Part shown: one piece after another, positions 52,927 to 64,000 of the stretch
Position numbering within the stretch: the first letter of the stretch is position 1
How the letters are laid out: each line of letters opens with the position of its first letter
Assembly: GCA_028023455.1 (NCBI GenBank)
Contig: JAQFVV010000281.1
Coordinates: 184,001 to 248,000 of the forward strand
Source of the DNA: Epiperipatus broadwayi
Lineage: Eukaryota > Onychophora > Udeonychophora > Euonychophora > Peripatidae
DNA: 64,000 nt
Direction of reading: 5' to 3'
The notes under the pieces: generated by a model
Seen by the model: the letters and a program-made list of their open reading frames with translations, nothing else
Database searches by the model: none
What the model was told of the DNA's origin: nothing
Made by a program: the position numbers and the translations under genes

Positions 52927-53575
52927 TGCAAATATTCATTGGATAAAGGCAAAAATATTGAAATATATTTGAATGAATTGTTAAATGTTGGCTACAATTA
53001 TAATCATATATACAGTGTTATTAGAGGATTTAATACAAAATGTAAGAATAACAATTTTAATAATAATATTGATTCTCCTGCTAATAAAAATATGAATATC
53101 AATACCATATATTTTGATGATCAAGTAAATTTTATAAGGACAATTTATAAAGGCATATGTGATATTGCATTTTACACATCTACATTAAACAAATTAATAA
53201 ATAATTCTAAAGATAAAACCTCATTTATAAATAAAAATTGTGTCATTTATAAATGGATATGTAGGTGTGGTAGTGGATATATAGGTGAATCGAGATGTAC
53301 ATTGGAGAAAAAAATTTAACGTTCACTTGCTGTTATTAAAACAGGTTCAGAAATTAAAACAAAATTAAAAAGTAGATAATATTTCAGCATCTGTTTTTTA
53401 TGACCATAATAAGTCATATATTTATGGTTTTGACTTCAATTTTATAAATGTAACAATATTGCAAATTGAAAACAATAACTGAAGGCTATGAATATGAGGC
53501 ATGGATCCTCAAAAATGTTAAGCCAATAAACTTTAATACTAATTTATATCTTCTCTAATTAACAATATCTGTCTA
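52927..53575 (+). pseudogene. Penelope-like element C-terminal fragment (GIY-YIG)
   Basis: Frame 52939-53319 reads LNELLNVGYNYNHIYSVIRG, equivalent to the YLNVGYSDKFIKRILF linker of the relic at 23230, then a GIY-YIG core: VIYKWICRCGSGYIGESRCT with LEKKI. A stop follows at 53317, and the rest continues in shifted frames (SLAVIKTGSEIKTKL, then FYDHNKSYIYGFDFNFINV and EYEAWILKN). No RT upstream, so 5'-truncated. It is a different lineage from the one at 23230, judging by the sequence around YIG. Confidence 0.78.
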
Positions 53576-53694
53576 ATAAAAAAAATGAAAATGAAGATAA
53601 AAAAGTGTGTTTATCTTATAGTAGCCTATAAATTAATTTAAAAAAATTAAATAAATCCTTCAATTAAATCAAAATAATTTTTAGAATTATTTAA

Positions 53695-54002
53695 AGAAAA
53701 AACAAATTATTATGCTTGATGTGAAGTGATGTTGGTTTTCATTTTTAGGTTAAGCACAGTTTATCTAATTTAGTGTTTGGAAACAGAGCAAAAATAATAT
53801 GTGAAAGAAATAGAAGAAAGGGAATAAAAAATCACACAATAATAACAAAAAATAAAATTATATAATCTCACTGTTCAATAAATTTGAACACAAGGGTCAA
53901 ACATACTAAATGCCAGCCATGATAATTAAGTCATCTAGAAAAGATAGAGAAATTTTTAAACTAGTTCTACCAAGCTATTTTGTACTAAAATATAAGGTTA
54001 CA
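53695..54002 (-). repeat. Possible outer end of the repeat C LTR
   Basis: On the minus strand it starts TGTAACCTTATATTTTAG, like TGTAACATTATATTTTAG at 39768, and stays alignable by patches (AGAACTAGTTTAAAA, TTAACCT, CACATCAAG) for about 300 bp. The match is weaker than in the rest of repeat C. Confidence 0.5.
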
Positions 54003-54016
54003 ATATATATATATAT

Positions 54017-56208
54017 TGTAACGATCCGGAGAATAAAACTTAACGTAAAGTGCACTACAGGGCGCCATCTAGGCATTTGAACCTAGAAAATTTTATAAAG
54101 TAGGTAGATACGAAAGTAAAAAAAAAAAAAAAATTTTTTTTTTTTTTTTTTAAATTTTGATTCCGGTCGTTAGCCCAAGTCACTAGCTCAAGGAGTAGCA
54201 GAGATTTAATAATATCATATCTTATCTAATTATATTTCAACATTAAAAAATAAATAAAATAAGCCACTGCCAGTAATTAACATACAAAAATTTATTTACG
54301 CACATATATATATATATATATATATATAAGATTTAAAATTGTTTTAGTATCAGTTTACATTTTAACATTTAACATTATTTTTAACTTTACTTTAGATTTT
54401 GATTTACATTTTAATTTCTATTATATTATAAATTTACATTTTAATTAAGTTCGCACAGATGGAATTATAAAAATTTGTTTTAATAATGTTGAGTATAGAT
54501 CGGTTACATAGATTACAATGGTTAAAAACATTTCAAAATAAACATAAACCATCAAAATATAAAATCATTGATACTGACAATTGCAGAGGGAAATTTATAA
54601 GTAACCCAATAGTATTCACCATAAGATACTTGCATTGCCACCAATAACTTAAAAGACATCTGGATAAATACATTTTAGATACTCACCGTAAGGTATCATT
54701 ATTTATCGATTGTCTATATATGTTGATCAAATATGAAAACCCAAAACATACTTAACTGATAACCAATCCATGCAAGCGTCTATAAACAACTTAAATTTAA
54801 TGCATTTTTATTTAGTGTCGAGTATGAATAGACTACATAGATTTGCATTTGAAAATAAAACATTCTATCCCCATTTAACCTTAGGCTAAAGGTTCGAAGC
54901 CAAAACTGGTGTCAATTTATCTGATATATTGATGCATTCAATGTAATATGAAATACGGCAGCACCAAAACATTAAGAGAAGAAATTGCCTCTCGTCAAAT
55001 AGGAATATGACATCTATCTGACAAGAAGAACAATAAAAAAAAACTCCATAGAAAGGAACTGCATTCTCCCTCTTATAACTCCTTCCATAGGCAAACGGGT
55101 AAGTGCAGCATATAAAATGATTCTGTCCGTAGCAAATCTGATATTACATCTACTAATCACACCAATATATCCAATCCATTGACCCAATTTAACAACGACA
55201 CAAATAACCTAAGATTACCCTCCCCTAATATAACTTTACAAATCTATACAGCCATTCACGCCCGACCTAAGTTTAACATTGATATATTTTAATTTATCAG
55301 AAAACAGAAATCATAAATAAACTTAAAGAAAAAAATTAAATAAATGGAAATAATTTTAAAAAAATAAATAAAAAATACATAAAAAAAAAATTTAAAAATT
55401 TTAGTCAGATAGGAAACTAATGCAATTATTTTAAATACGAAAAGTTTTTAATTTAATGTTCATTAATTGTAAAGTTCTTACAGTTTTAAACAGTTCATCT
55501 TTATTGTCATTTGTAAGTTTGAACGGGAATTCCCACGCCGTCCTGAAGATATTGGTATCCATTTAGCCGTTGCTTTATTTATTCATCTGGAGGTTTTTGC
55601 TTTAACTGGTCCTCAATGAAGAAAATGATGTTTCACTCCCTTTTCTTTAACAGCTGAAGGAATTGAAAGTGTGTCTGTCAATCCCTTCACCTCCAACTCT
55701 GTACTAATACATGTTGTCACATCATAATAATAATTAATAATTTTCAAATTTGTCCTTTTATATTAATTTGAAGGATTGAATTTACATTACGTCATCGATG
55801 CGATGGTCCTTTTTCTGAGGTCTGATTCCATAGGGATTTCTTCTTATTTGCTAACAGTTTCTATTGTTTTCCTTAATGACTGATGTTTTTACATTTAAAT
55901 GCCCAAGGCTGGTTTACATTTAACTAATTAAAACAATCATTTCCATTTCTGATTAATTAATGTGTTTTCCAAAATTAAAGATATATTTTTATCTCTAAAT
56001 CTTTTTAAGTTTTTGTTTTTAAAATACTTTTTCTTTAATAAAGTTTTATTTTAATAATTATTTATCTGTGCGATTTTATATATATGCGAGATTAAGATGA
56101 TTTTTTTTTATTTTTAATTCTTAAAAAAAAAAGTTTTTATTGGCGAACTTTTTTTTTTTATATGTTTACTAATAAAAAATAATATAACGTATGTATGTGC
56201 ACATTACA
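54017..56208 (-). mobile_element. Family A element, copy 4
   Basis: 2192 bp, almost the same length as copy 2 and in the same orientation. Sense start at 56208 (TGTAATGTGCACATAC), sense end at 54017 (GGATCGTTACA). Inserted in a TA tract with ATAT on both sides. TATA core at 55752-55765. The A/T hairpin-like tract of copy 2 is present near 54119-54152. Noncoding. Confidence 0.88.
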
Positions 56209-56480
56209 ATATATATATTAAGCAATTAAATCATTCCACATGATTAAGAAATCCAGTACTGCCCTCTGTAAACTAATATATAAATACATTAGAGTTCATA
56301 TTTTAAAATAGCCAAATCAAAATGGTATCCACTTTGACCTGTCTGCTATCAGATGTTATATATTGAAATATGAACAAACTCAAACAAAGAACTTGAAAAT
56401 TAGCAAACAACGATCTTAAATTTTGCTACAAACAAACATGTTTTACTATTATTATATAAAGACAAACTAAACTTTAGTAA

Positions 56481-56511
<31 letters not shown>

Positions 56512-56540
56512 TATACCGGACACTCAATCTATTTTGATCA
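56209..56540. other. Spacer with (TA)n
   Basis: No gene; TA tract at about 56488-56511. Confidence 0.5.
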
Positions 56541-57401
56541 CAGAGGGCGCCAGAAGTATGGACAGCAAGGGAGGCAATTCAAGGAGAAACGGGATGGTCA
56601 AGTTTTCATATGAGAGATACAAAAAGTAAAATGAAAATGTTTGGTGGATTGCAGTTTATGGATAATAAAAGAATAGCTAAAATAGTATTTAATTGGGTTA
56701 TGAGTAAAGGGCAGGTAACAAGATGGGTGAGAAAGATAATGCATTATGCAAAAGATTTGAATGAAGAATTTATATATTTGTACAAAAAATGGGATGATTG
56801 TGTTAAGGGGATTATTGCGTATTATAGTAGTAAGGAATGGGATAAAAAATAAATTTATTAATAAAGACTAAAAAGTTAGAGAGATGGAGAAATAGTATGA
56901 AGAGTAAAAAGAGTTTAAATATATATATAGAAATAAACACAATATTAGGTGTGAGTTAATATATGATAATAGTAAGGAAAAAAACGGGATGTTTAGCTAC
57001 AAAAGAATATACATGTAAATGGAAAAATATGGGTGGTTTATTTTGTAAATTATGTAAGGAATGAATAGAAAATATTAGGCATTTGTTAATTGAATGTAAA
57101 TGTTTAAAAACAGCCAGGGTATATATAATAAAGTCGTGGAAAAATAAATATGAAAAGAGTGATTATACAGAAAGTGAATTATTGGTTTTTATGCTGGGTT
57201 TGGGAAAAGATAAGGGGGATTTAGATATAAAGGTTATAGAGTTGACAAAGATTATGTTGTGGAAATGGGATAGAGCAGATTATGGGTAAATTTAGAGTGG
57301 GGAATGCAAAATAAAGTGGCTAACAGGTTTATCTGGGCATAATTGCTGAGATATTCTTGACTTCATTTAAGGAAAAGCCATAATACATCACATCACATGG
57401 A
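56541..57401 (+). mobile_element. 5'-truncated LINE, zinc-domain type, TCACA tail
   Basis: Only the C-terminal coding part and the 3' UTR remain. The 3' UTR of about 110 bp ends in a CATCACATCACAT repeat rather than poly(A). The family is shown by the 61-bp sister insertion at 47100. TGATCA-containing flanks (56537 and 57417) are suggestive but not a clean target duplication. The element group (R4/Dong-like or other) is not resolved. Confidence 0.75.
56555..57289 (+). pseudogene. LINE post-RT domain with CCHC zinc motif
   Basis: Frame begins VWTAREAIQGETGWSSFHMR (before the first Met at 56610), then MFGGLQFMDNKRIAKIVFNW and VTRWVRKIMHYAKDLNEEF, ending at a stop at 56850. In other frames it continues as ERWRNSMKSKKSLNIY, KEYTCKWKNMGGLFCKLCKE, TGA, then IENIRHLLIECKCLKTARV: a CxxC...HxxxxC zinc motif with a stop inside it. 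57083-57289 finishes KWDRADYG. The RT palm is missing. Such domains bind nucleic acid in LINE RTs; here it is not functional. Confidence 0.75.
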
Positions 57402-58919
57402 AAAATTTATTTACTGTGATCAGAATGGATGATGATGATGGTTTGCACCAACTAGACTCAGGGAGAAACAAGATATCTTAAATATTGTTTAGACAATTGA
57501 GAAATATAAGCACAAAGACAAATGTCAGCCAAATTAAGTTTAAACAAACTTAAAAATTTTATTAAGAGAAGACTTATAAGAAAAGTTTTTAAGTTAACAA
57601 ATAGGATTAGCTCAGGTGGGTACCAGAAAGACTAAACACAATGCTCTGGCAGACCTACCACTCTTCTAATAATGAATTATAAAAGGAGGAAGCAAATTTC
57701 ATTCAGCAGTGGATTCACCCAAATATTAGCTTTCCCATTCACAGATACTTAAACAATACATTCTTGAAATAAATCAATGAAACCAGTGCCAGTGAGCTTT
57801 TCGAGGTCTGAAAAATGTGTCGGACCACAAATGTCATATGCTGGTAGAAGCTGCACCAAATATTACATTTAAAATAAAGATGATTGATTTACCTCAAAAA
57901 CAACCAAAAAATATGATATAAAATAAAAGGAAAACAAACAATTAAAACTGGTTAATCCCTAACCAAATTGTTGGTGAAAACAAATCTAAGAATAATAATT
58001 AAAGGTCTCAATAGAAGACAAGCAAATAATTAGAAAAGCAGTTATGTCTGCTCAAGCAATTGAAGGAAAAAAAACTTGCAAAACAAATTCTGAGTACACG
58101 CTCTGATAAATTTAAAATCATACAAAATAAATGTATCGGAGAGTGCACATGAGTACAAATATATTAAAGCTTTATATACTTTAGTAGAATGAAAGTCTCA
58201 CTCACCTGAAATGTACAAAGGGATAAATACTATCTTCCTGCTGGCAACTTATAAAATTACAAAGAAAAAACAATTCCAGTTTCCGCTTTCAGAGACATAA
58301 GAAAAAAAAACAAAATCTCTATCTGTGGAAAACTAGGACAATAAATTCACCAGCCAAAAGATTTTGTGTTTTGCCAAAGTGCAAACACAGTATTTAAAAT
58401 CAATTATTGGATATTAAAATAATTAAAGGTAAGCCTTTAAAATATACATGACTTCTAAAAATTTTATAAAAAGTTAGGCATAAAAATATAAAAACTCAAT
58501 CGTCACTCTCCCATAAACAAAAATTGAAAGTAAACTTGGCATCTTAAAACTAAGATTCCAAGACACACTACAAATTACAAGAAAAAAAACATAACAATTA
58601 TTACATATGAGGTTAAATAGTGCTTATGAATACAGATTTATAATTAGATTAAGTGGAGATTTAATTAAAAGAAAATTACCCTGGAAAAAATAAAAGAAAA
58701 TGTTACCTGCAGTAAAATACATTTCATGTAGAGTGCACACATTTATTTTAGTTCATTTTCAGGTCTTTTGACAGCAGCAAGGTAGATGCAGTGTTTATTT
58801 TAGATGTTCATGACAGGATTGAAGGAGAGTTGGCAGATGTGGGTCCATCTTTTGAGTTAAACTAGCATGACATATTTTGGGTTATAAAATGTATAGCGGT
58901 ATATTTTGGTTGGCTGCAG
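57402..58919. other. Spacer, no gene seen
   Basis: AT-rich, slightly less so than elsewhere, with a GATGATGATG patch at 57429. No repeats shared with the rest of the window recognised. Confidence 0.5.
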
Positions 58920-58937
58920 AAAGGAGTTTGCTATTAA

Positions 58938-59742
58938 CCCTTTAACTGTCCAATTGTTCATTCGCTGCTGGTGGTATCACTCAAAGCTTTTAATTAGCCG
59001 ATGCACAAAATAATGTATCAATTTTTCAAAAGTTATTGACCGTTTTTAAATATATTCACTTTAGTTTCGTTTTTAAAAAGTATATTAGTAATTTCTCACA
59101 CTATAAAAATAAACGAAAGTTTGTTCAAAAATAAATTTTGATTTTTAATTTTAAAAATATTTGTTAGTTGACATGAAAAGAAACGCAATCATAATTTCAC
59201 GTTATGATTTTTTTTCCCGACTTTGCAATAAATAAATAATTCTTGCTAAAATCGTAACTATTTTTGTAAAATAATATTTATTTTTGACATATTATATGAA
59301 AATAATTTGTATTTTATTTGTATTTCATCAAAAAATATTTTTAAAATGCTCTAAAACATTCGTTTATCATTTTCAAAATAAAACAAAAGCGTTCGATAAA
59401 TTTTTAATTTTTGGCAGCCATATAAAAATTTTAACAGCCAATAATATTCAAGAAAAGATGATGAGAAGGCAGAGCTTTTCCATTTTCTTTTGTTTACAAA
59501 ATTTCAACAGCCAATAAGATTCAAGAAAAGATGTGAAAAGGCAGTGCTTAGTTTTTGTTTGACATAAATCATCAATTAATTGATTTTTACTTGTAAAATA
59601 ATTCAATAGATGGAGTATATTATAAAATTTTTGGTTCTAAAAAATGAAAACGAAACGTAGTCCAAAAACTAAGCAATTTAAGGATGTCAAATTTATCGAT
59701 TAAAAGAATATTATCAAAAATTGCTAAAGAAAAAAAAAAAGG
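58938..59742. mobile_element. Element F: TTAA-flanked, piggyBac-like MITE
   Basis: 805 bp flanked by TTAA at 58934-58937 and 59743-59746; RTE copies 1 and 2 have one TTAA there. The left end is CCCTTTAACTGTCC; the right end TTAGC-type text with an A run and GG, which pairs only over the outer CCTTT and a few inner bases. TTAA duplication plus CCY start suggests piggyBac. Internally, CAGCCAATAATATTCAAGAA and CAGCCAATAAGATTCAAGAA start a direct repeat of about 60 bp (59436 and 59509). No transposase. Confidence 0.85.
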
Positions 59743-60046
59743 TTAACTGAAAGGAGACCCTTTGATTCCTCTTGGAGGCCTTAAAGAAACCAAGCAGGGC
59801 AAATTCCTAATATCCACTCCATACGTTCTTGTCGTTGCAGCTGTTATTACTATGTGATTATTCATATAGTATACAAACATGGATGGGCTGCTCACCAACA
59901 TGCATTAGCCAGTGTGGTGAGTTTATAGGCTTTTTACCTCTGAGTTTAAGATCAAGAAACACCATGGTCTTTCTTCTCAGTGCCTGATAAGGCAGAATGA
60001 ATGTTTGTGTAAATGATAAATATTTTTCCAATACATATATACAATT

Positions 60047-62979
60047 ATGACAGACAAAAATAAAGCATGGCCCTTATTCCCAGGAGGCTGTAAAGTCACC
60101 AACCAAGGCAGCGGTTGGTGGCTGAAAACAGAGGGTGCTAAGAATCTTCTGATTGCGAACCCAGGCTGCCATTTGATGATGACTTTTTATTTAGGTACTT
60201 ACAACTGCAGATCACTTTCAAGTGAAGGAAGATTGCAAAAATTAGAAGAACTGTCTTATATTAAATGGGACATTATTGGACTTTGTGAAGTTAGAAGAAA
60301 AGGTGAAGAAACAATTGATTTAAAAAGTGGACATATACTCTATTATAAAGTTACAAATATTGGAAATACAAGTGGAGTAGGATTCATTATAAATAAAAAG
60401 TGGAAGAACACGATTGTGGAGATTGATGATGTATCGGACAGAGTGGCAAGAATAGTTATACAACTTAATAGCAGATACCAAATGCAGATAATTTAGGTTT
60501 ATGCCCCAACAAGTTCTCATAGTGATGAAGTAGTAGAAGATTTTTATATGGATGTACAAAAGGCTTTTGAACAGAGCAAACAACATTTTAAAATTGTTAT
60601 GGGAAACTTTAATGCTAGAATTGGGAAACAAATGAAAGATAAAATAGCTGTAGGTAATTTTGGTTATGGTAATAGAAATGAGAGAGGACATAGACTTGTG
60701 GAGTTTGCAGAAAAAGAAAAACTTTATATAAAATGTTAAAAGGAAATGGACATGGAAGCATCCAAATGAAGGTACAGCAGAATTGGATTATATTTTGATT
60801 AACAGGAAATAAATATTTTAAGATTGTAATGTTCTTAATAAATTTAACACAGGAAGTGATCATCGATTAGTAAGGTGTAAGTTATGTGTTAATGTAAAAC
60901 TAGAGAGACAAAAATTATTAAGAAAAACAATATTTACAGTTGATATTCCTAATCTTCAGAAACATTGTAATGAATTTAAATTAGAACTTACAAATAGGTT
61001 TCAAGTGTTAGAAGATTTTGAACAAGATTCAGATTTGAATGAAATTAATATGAAAATAACTGATACATTTTTAAAAACTGCAACAAAGATAGCTGGTAGA
61101 AAAAAGCAGCAATTGACTAATAAAATTTTTACTGAGACTAGAGAATTTATGAAGAAAAGAAGGAATATGAAGATATACAAAAATGATGTATTAAAAAGAA
61201 TTGAATATCTTGAATTTTGTAAAATGGTACGGAAAAGAGTTGAAAATGATATAAGAAAGTATAACTGTGAAATAGCAAGGAAATCTATAGAAGAAAATAA
61301 AAGTCTCAAGAATGTTAAACAACATTTTGGTATTGGTAGGAAATTTATATCTGCAATAAGAAAAAAAGATGGAATTATTACTAAAAAGAGAGATGACATC
61401 ATGAAATTGGTAAAAGTTTTTTTATCAAGAATTATATAGTAATAAAGAACAAGAACCTCCTATATCTATTACATCTTCCAAATTGCCCAGAATTTTAAAT
61501 GAAGAAGTTAGACATGCAATTAAATTTATGAAGAAAGGAAAGGCTCCAGGAAATGATGGAATTATAATTGATATATTAAAAGAAGCAGGTGAAGAAATAG
61601 AAACAATTTTAGCAAAGTTATATACCAAATGTCTAAATGATAAAGATGTACCAGAAGATTGGAAGAATGCAGTAATAATATTAATATTTAAAAAAGGTGA
61701 TAAAGAAGATATTAGAAATTACAGACCTATCAGCCATTTATCAGTTTTATATAAAATTTTTACCAAGATAATTACAACTCGTTTACAGAGAACTTTGGAT
61801 TTCCACCAACCAAGAGAACAAGCTGGATTTAAAAGTGATTTTAGTACAATAGATCATATCCAAGTATTGAGAGAAGTCATAGAAAGGACAAATGAATATG
61901 AGTTGTCATTGTGTTTTGGATTTGTAGATTATGAAAAGGCATTCGATTCTATACACATTTCTTCAGTGATTAAAGCATTGGATCATCAAGGTATAGATCC
62001 AGGATATTGTCATATTCTAAAGAATATTTATAAAAATGCAACAGCAACAATTAGATTACATAATGATACTGGAAAAATCAACATTGAGAAAGGTGTAATA
62101 CAAGGTGACTCCATATCTCCAAAACTTTTTACAGCAGTGCTGCAAGAAGTATTTTGTGGATTAAAATGGGAAACTAAAGGAGTGAAAGTAAATGGAGAGT
62201 ATTTAAGTCATTTAGATTTCGCAGATGATGTAGTTGTTTTTTTCAAATAATGCTTTAGAGCTGCAGGAAATGTTGCAGGAGTTTGCAGATGAAAGTAGAA
62301 AAGTAGGACTAAAGATAAATGTTAAAAAGACAAAAGTAATGTTTAATCGATTTGCTCAAAATATGAAAATAGTGATTATGAAGAATTGGAAGAAGTTAAC
62401 AGTTACAAATATCTTGGTCAGATTATTAATACAGATGGAAACATAATGGAGGAAATTAATCATAGAATTAAACTTGGTTGGAATGCCTTTGGTAGAAATA
62501 ACTTGATACTAAAAGGAAATATGCCTATTTGTTTGAAAAGGATCGTTTTTAACAAATTTGTTTTACCAGTTCTTACTTTTGGATCTGAGACTTGGACACT
62601 TAATAGAAGAGCAATACAGAGACTTCAGACCACTCAAAGGAGTATGGAGAGATGTATGTTGGGAGTAACAAGAAGAGATCGAACATGCAATGTATGGGTA
62701 AGACAACAAACAGGTGTTACTGACCTTATTGAAAAAATTAAAAGATTGAAATGGAGTTGGTCTGGACATATTGCTAGAAGAGATGATAATAGATGGACAA
62801 TTGAAATTTTAAACTGGATTCCAAGAGATTGTAAAAGACCCAGAAAGAGACCACATGTGAGATGGATGGATGAAATAAGAAAATGTGCAGGGGTGTTGTG
62901 GAGAAGAGAAGCTAAAGATCGGAGAAGATGGATTAATCTTGGAGAGACCTTCCTCCTGCAGTGGATTGATAATGGTTGA
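60047..62979 (+). pseudogene. RTE endonuclease-RT, longest copy, broken
   Basis: Start MTDKNKAW at 60047. Endonuclease: GTYNCRSLSSEGRL, GLCEVRRKGEE, TAG at 60494 where the others have Gln (II-Q-VYAPTS), and GNFNARIGKQ near 60600, where the catalytic Asp of GDFNA is Asn. A shift near 60735, then SDHRLVR. Linker with KQHFGIGRKFISAIRKKDG. A shift near 61430, then RT: KAPGNDGIIIDILKEAG, NYRPISHLSVLYKIF, EQAGFKSDFSTIDHI, GFVDYEKAFDSI, and FADD at 62218-62229, followed by a shift. The C-terminal part 62386-62979 is open: YKYLGQIINTDGN, TFGSETWTLNRR, GVTRRDRTCNVWVRQQTG, RPHVRWMDEIRKCAG to the stop. Confidence 0.9.
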
Positions 62980-62991
62980 TGATGACATTTT

Positions 62992-64000
62992 GGCATCCCG
63001 GAGAAAGCAAAATTATTTTAGTAACTGCAAATTTTACTTTTAAGAAATTAAATGTCCAAACTGCTAATGATACAAACGTTGAATGAGGTTAATCCAAGAG
63101 CAATATAAGAAGCTAAATCAAGCACTCTGATGGAGTATTTGCTTGGTCAAGACTCTCTAGAATAGAATAGAATAAAATACAATAGATAACCCATAAATTT
63201 TTGGTGTTATTTATACCTCCACTCAATTTGCCATGTAAACTAGCCTTGTTGTTGTTTTTCACACCTCAGAGCAGCGGCAAATCTCAATCTCCTGCTCAAC
63301 CTAATGAATAATTCTATCCAGGGATTATTTTGAACAAAAACAACAACATAAAATTAAATCTCCACTTTTAGAATGAGTAGAAATGATAAAAGAAAAGCCA
63401 CAGGAATGTAATTAGCTAGCCAGCTTGTTTTTAATCAAATTGATTTAAAAAAGTAAAAACAAGCTGTATCAGAAAACTATTTTAAAAACCATTTTATAAA
63501 CATTAAAACGATCTATTTTAAATATAAATGAGTAGGTATTCTAATACATGTACTCTTTTTAAATAATACAAAAAATTTTAACATTAGATAAGATTTATTA
63601 AAAATGAAGTTTTTAATTTTGGCAGTAAAATCCTTGAATCAGACATCAATCCGGTTTATCTGCCTGAAGACATGATAAAAAAAAAACATTCCTGTAACTT
63701 TTTTAAAAATTACAAATATTTTAAAACTACTACTAGAAATTCGGTTGAACATTTGCCCTGCACTCAGAAAAACAAAATAAAATTTTATTTTAAACAGTTA
63801 TCCATTCTCATAAATCATTAACAAAATGTTTTTTTCTTCAAAACAATCCATCTGATTGCTAAATGCTGAACCCTTAACATTTATCTGGCAGTTCTTTTAG
63901 TCCATTTACTAACTTTCTTAAATAAGTTCATCCGTTTTTTATATTTTACTTGCCTAGAATTTATGATTTTGTCTCTTTCTTATTCTGTTTTCTGTTCTAG
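62992..64000. other. Spacer to the window end, no gene seen
   Basis: AT-rich; short ATAGAATAGAATA-type repeats near 63160-63185. Nothing else recognised. Confidence 0.5.

Larger units (their letters stand above)
58920..62991 (+). mobile_element. RTE-clade LINE copy 3, full length, interrupted
   Basis: About 3.27 kb once the 805-bp insertion at 58938 is removed. The 5' end is AAAGGAGTTTGCTATTAAC; the 3' end GGTTGATGATGAC follows the stop codon almost directly, the GATGATGA-like end typical of RTE. Opposite strand to copies 1 and 2. A clean target duplication was not found. Confidence 0.92.

Noticed and set aside
42345-54002. CRISPR or other regularly spaced array
   Set aside because: The repeats in 43030-44770 are degenerate tandem units without unique spacers of constant length.
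56610-57289. A host gene with two exons
   Set aside because: The zinc motif, the frame breaks and the retrotransposed 3' end at 47100 show it is a LINE fragment.

Overview
The window is gene-poor, very AT-rich eukaryotic DNA. The transposon set (RTE and Jockey/CR1-type LINEs, Penelope-like elements, Ty3/gypsy-type LTR elements, a tRNA-derived SINE, fold-back and cut-and-paste elements, long AT, TTA and TCTA microsatellites) points to an invertebrate animal. The sequence does not fix the phylum. I found no host protein-coding gene, rRNA gene, true tRNA gene or CRISPR array. Every recognisable protein belongs to a mobile element, and nearly all are broken.

Layout. 1-2476: 5' part of an RTE LINE (minus). 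2477-6718: AT-rich spacer with two SINEs and a degenerate tandem repeat. 6719-9288: a nearly open Jockey/CR1-type LINE between (TTA)n tracts. 9800-10480: a LINE C-terminal relic. 11413-11826: a (TCTA)n array. 11827-16810: about 5 kb with nothing secure. 16811-19735: a fold-back element, a 2-kb solo-LTR-like element (family A) and a second, large fold-back. 19840-23037: a full-length dead RTE copy. 23230-24330: a Penelope-like relic. 25018 to the gap at 35846: LTR retrotransposon B, with gag and protease but no RT; its 5' LTR carries a family A and a family D insertion. 35846-36345: 500 N. 36346-54002: a second, minus-strand LTR-type structure (C) with gag and integrase-end relics between long repeats, loaded with nested insertions. 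54017-56208: another family A copy. 56541-57401: a LINE 3' fragment. 58920-62991: the third RTE copy, split by an 805-bp TTAA-flanked element.

The most useful property is that several repeats are present twice, so many insertions can be compared with an uninterrupted partner. This gives target duplications of 4 bp (TAAT, ATAG) for A, TA for D, 8 bp (CAAATAAT) for E, TTAA for F, 14 bp for the SINE and 7 bp for a 61-bp LINE tail. It also orders the events: C repeat, then A, then D, then LINE tail, four layers deep.

The best candidates for something undescribed are the two pol-less LTR elements B and C, which keep a long coiled-coil gag and a fragment of the integrase C-terminus, and the families A, D and E. 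Assignments rest on reading motifs and repeats by eye; no database search was run.
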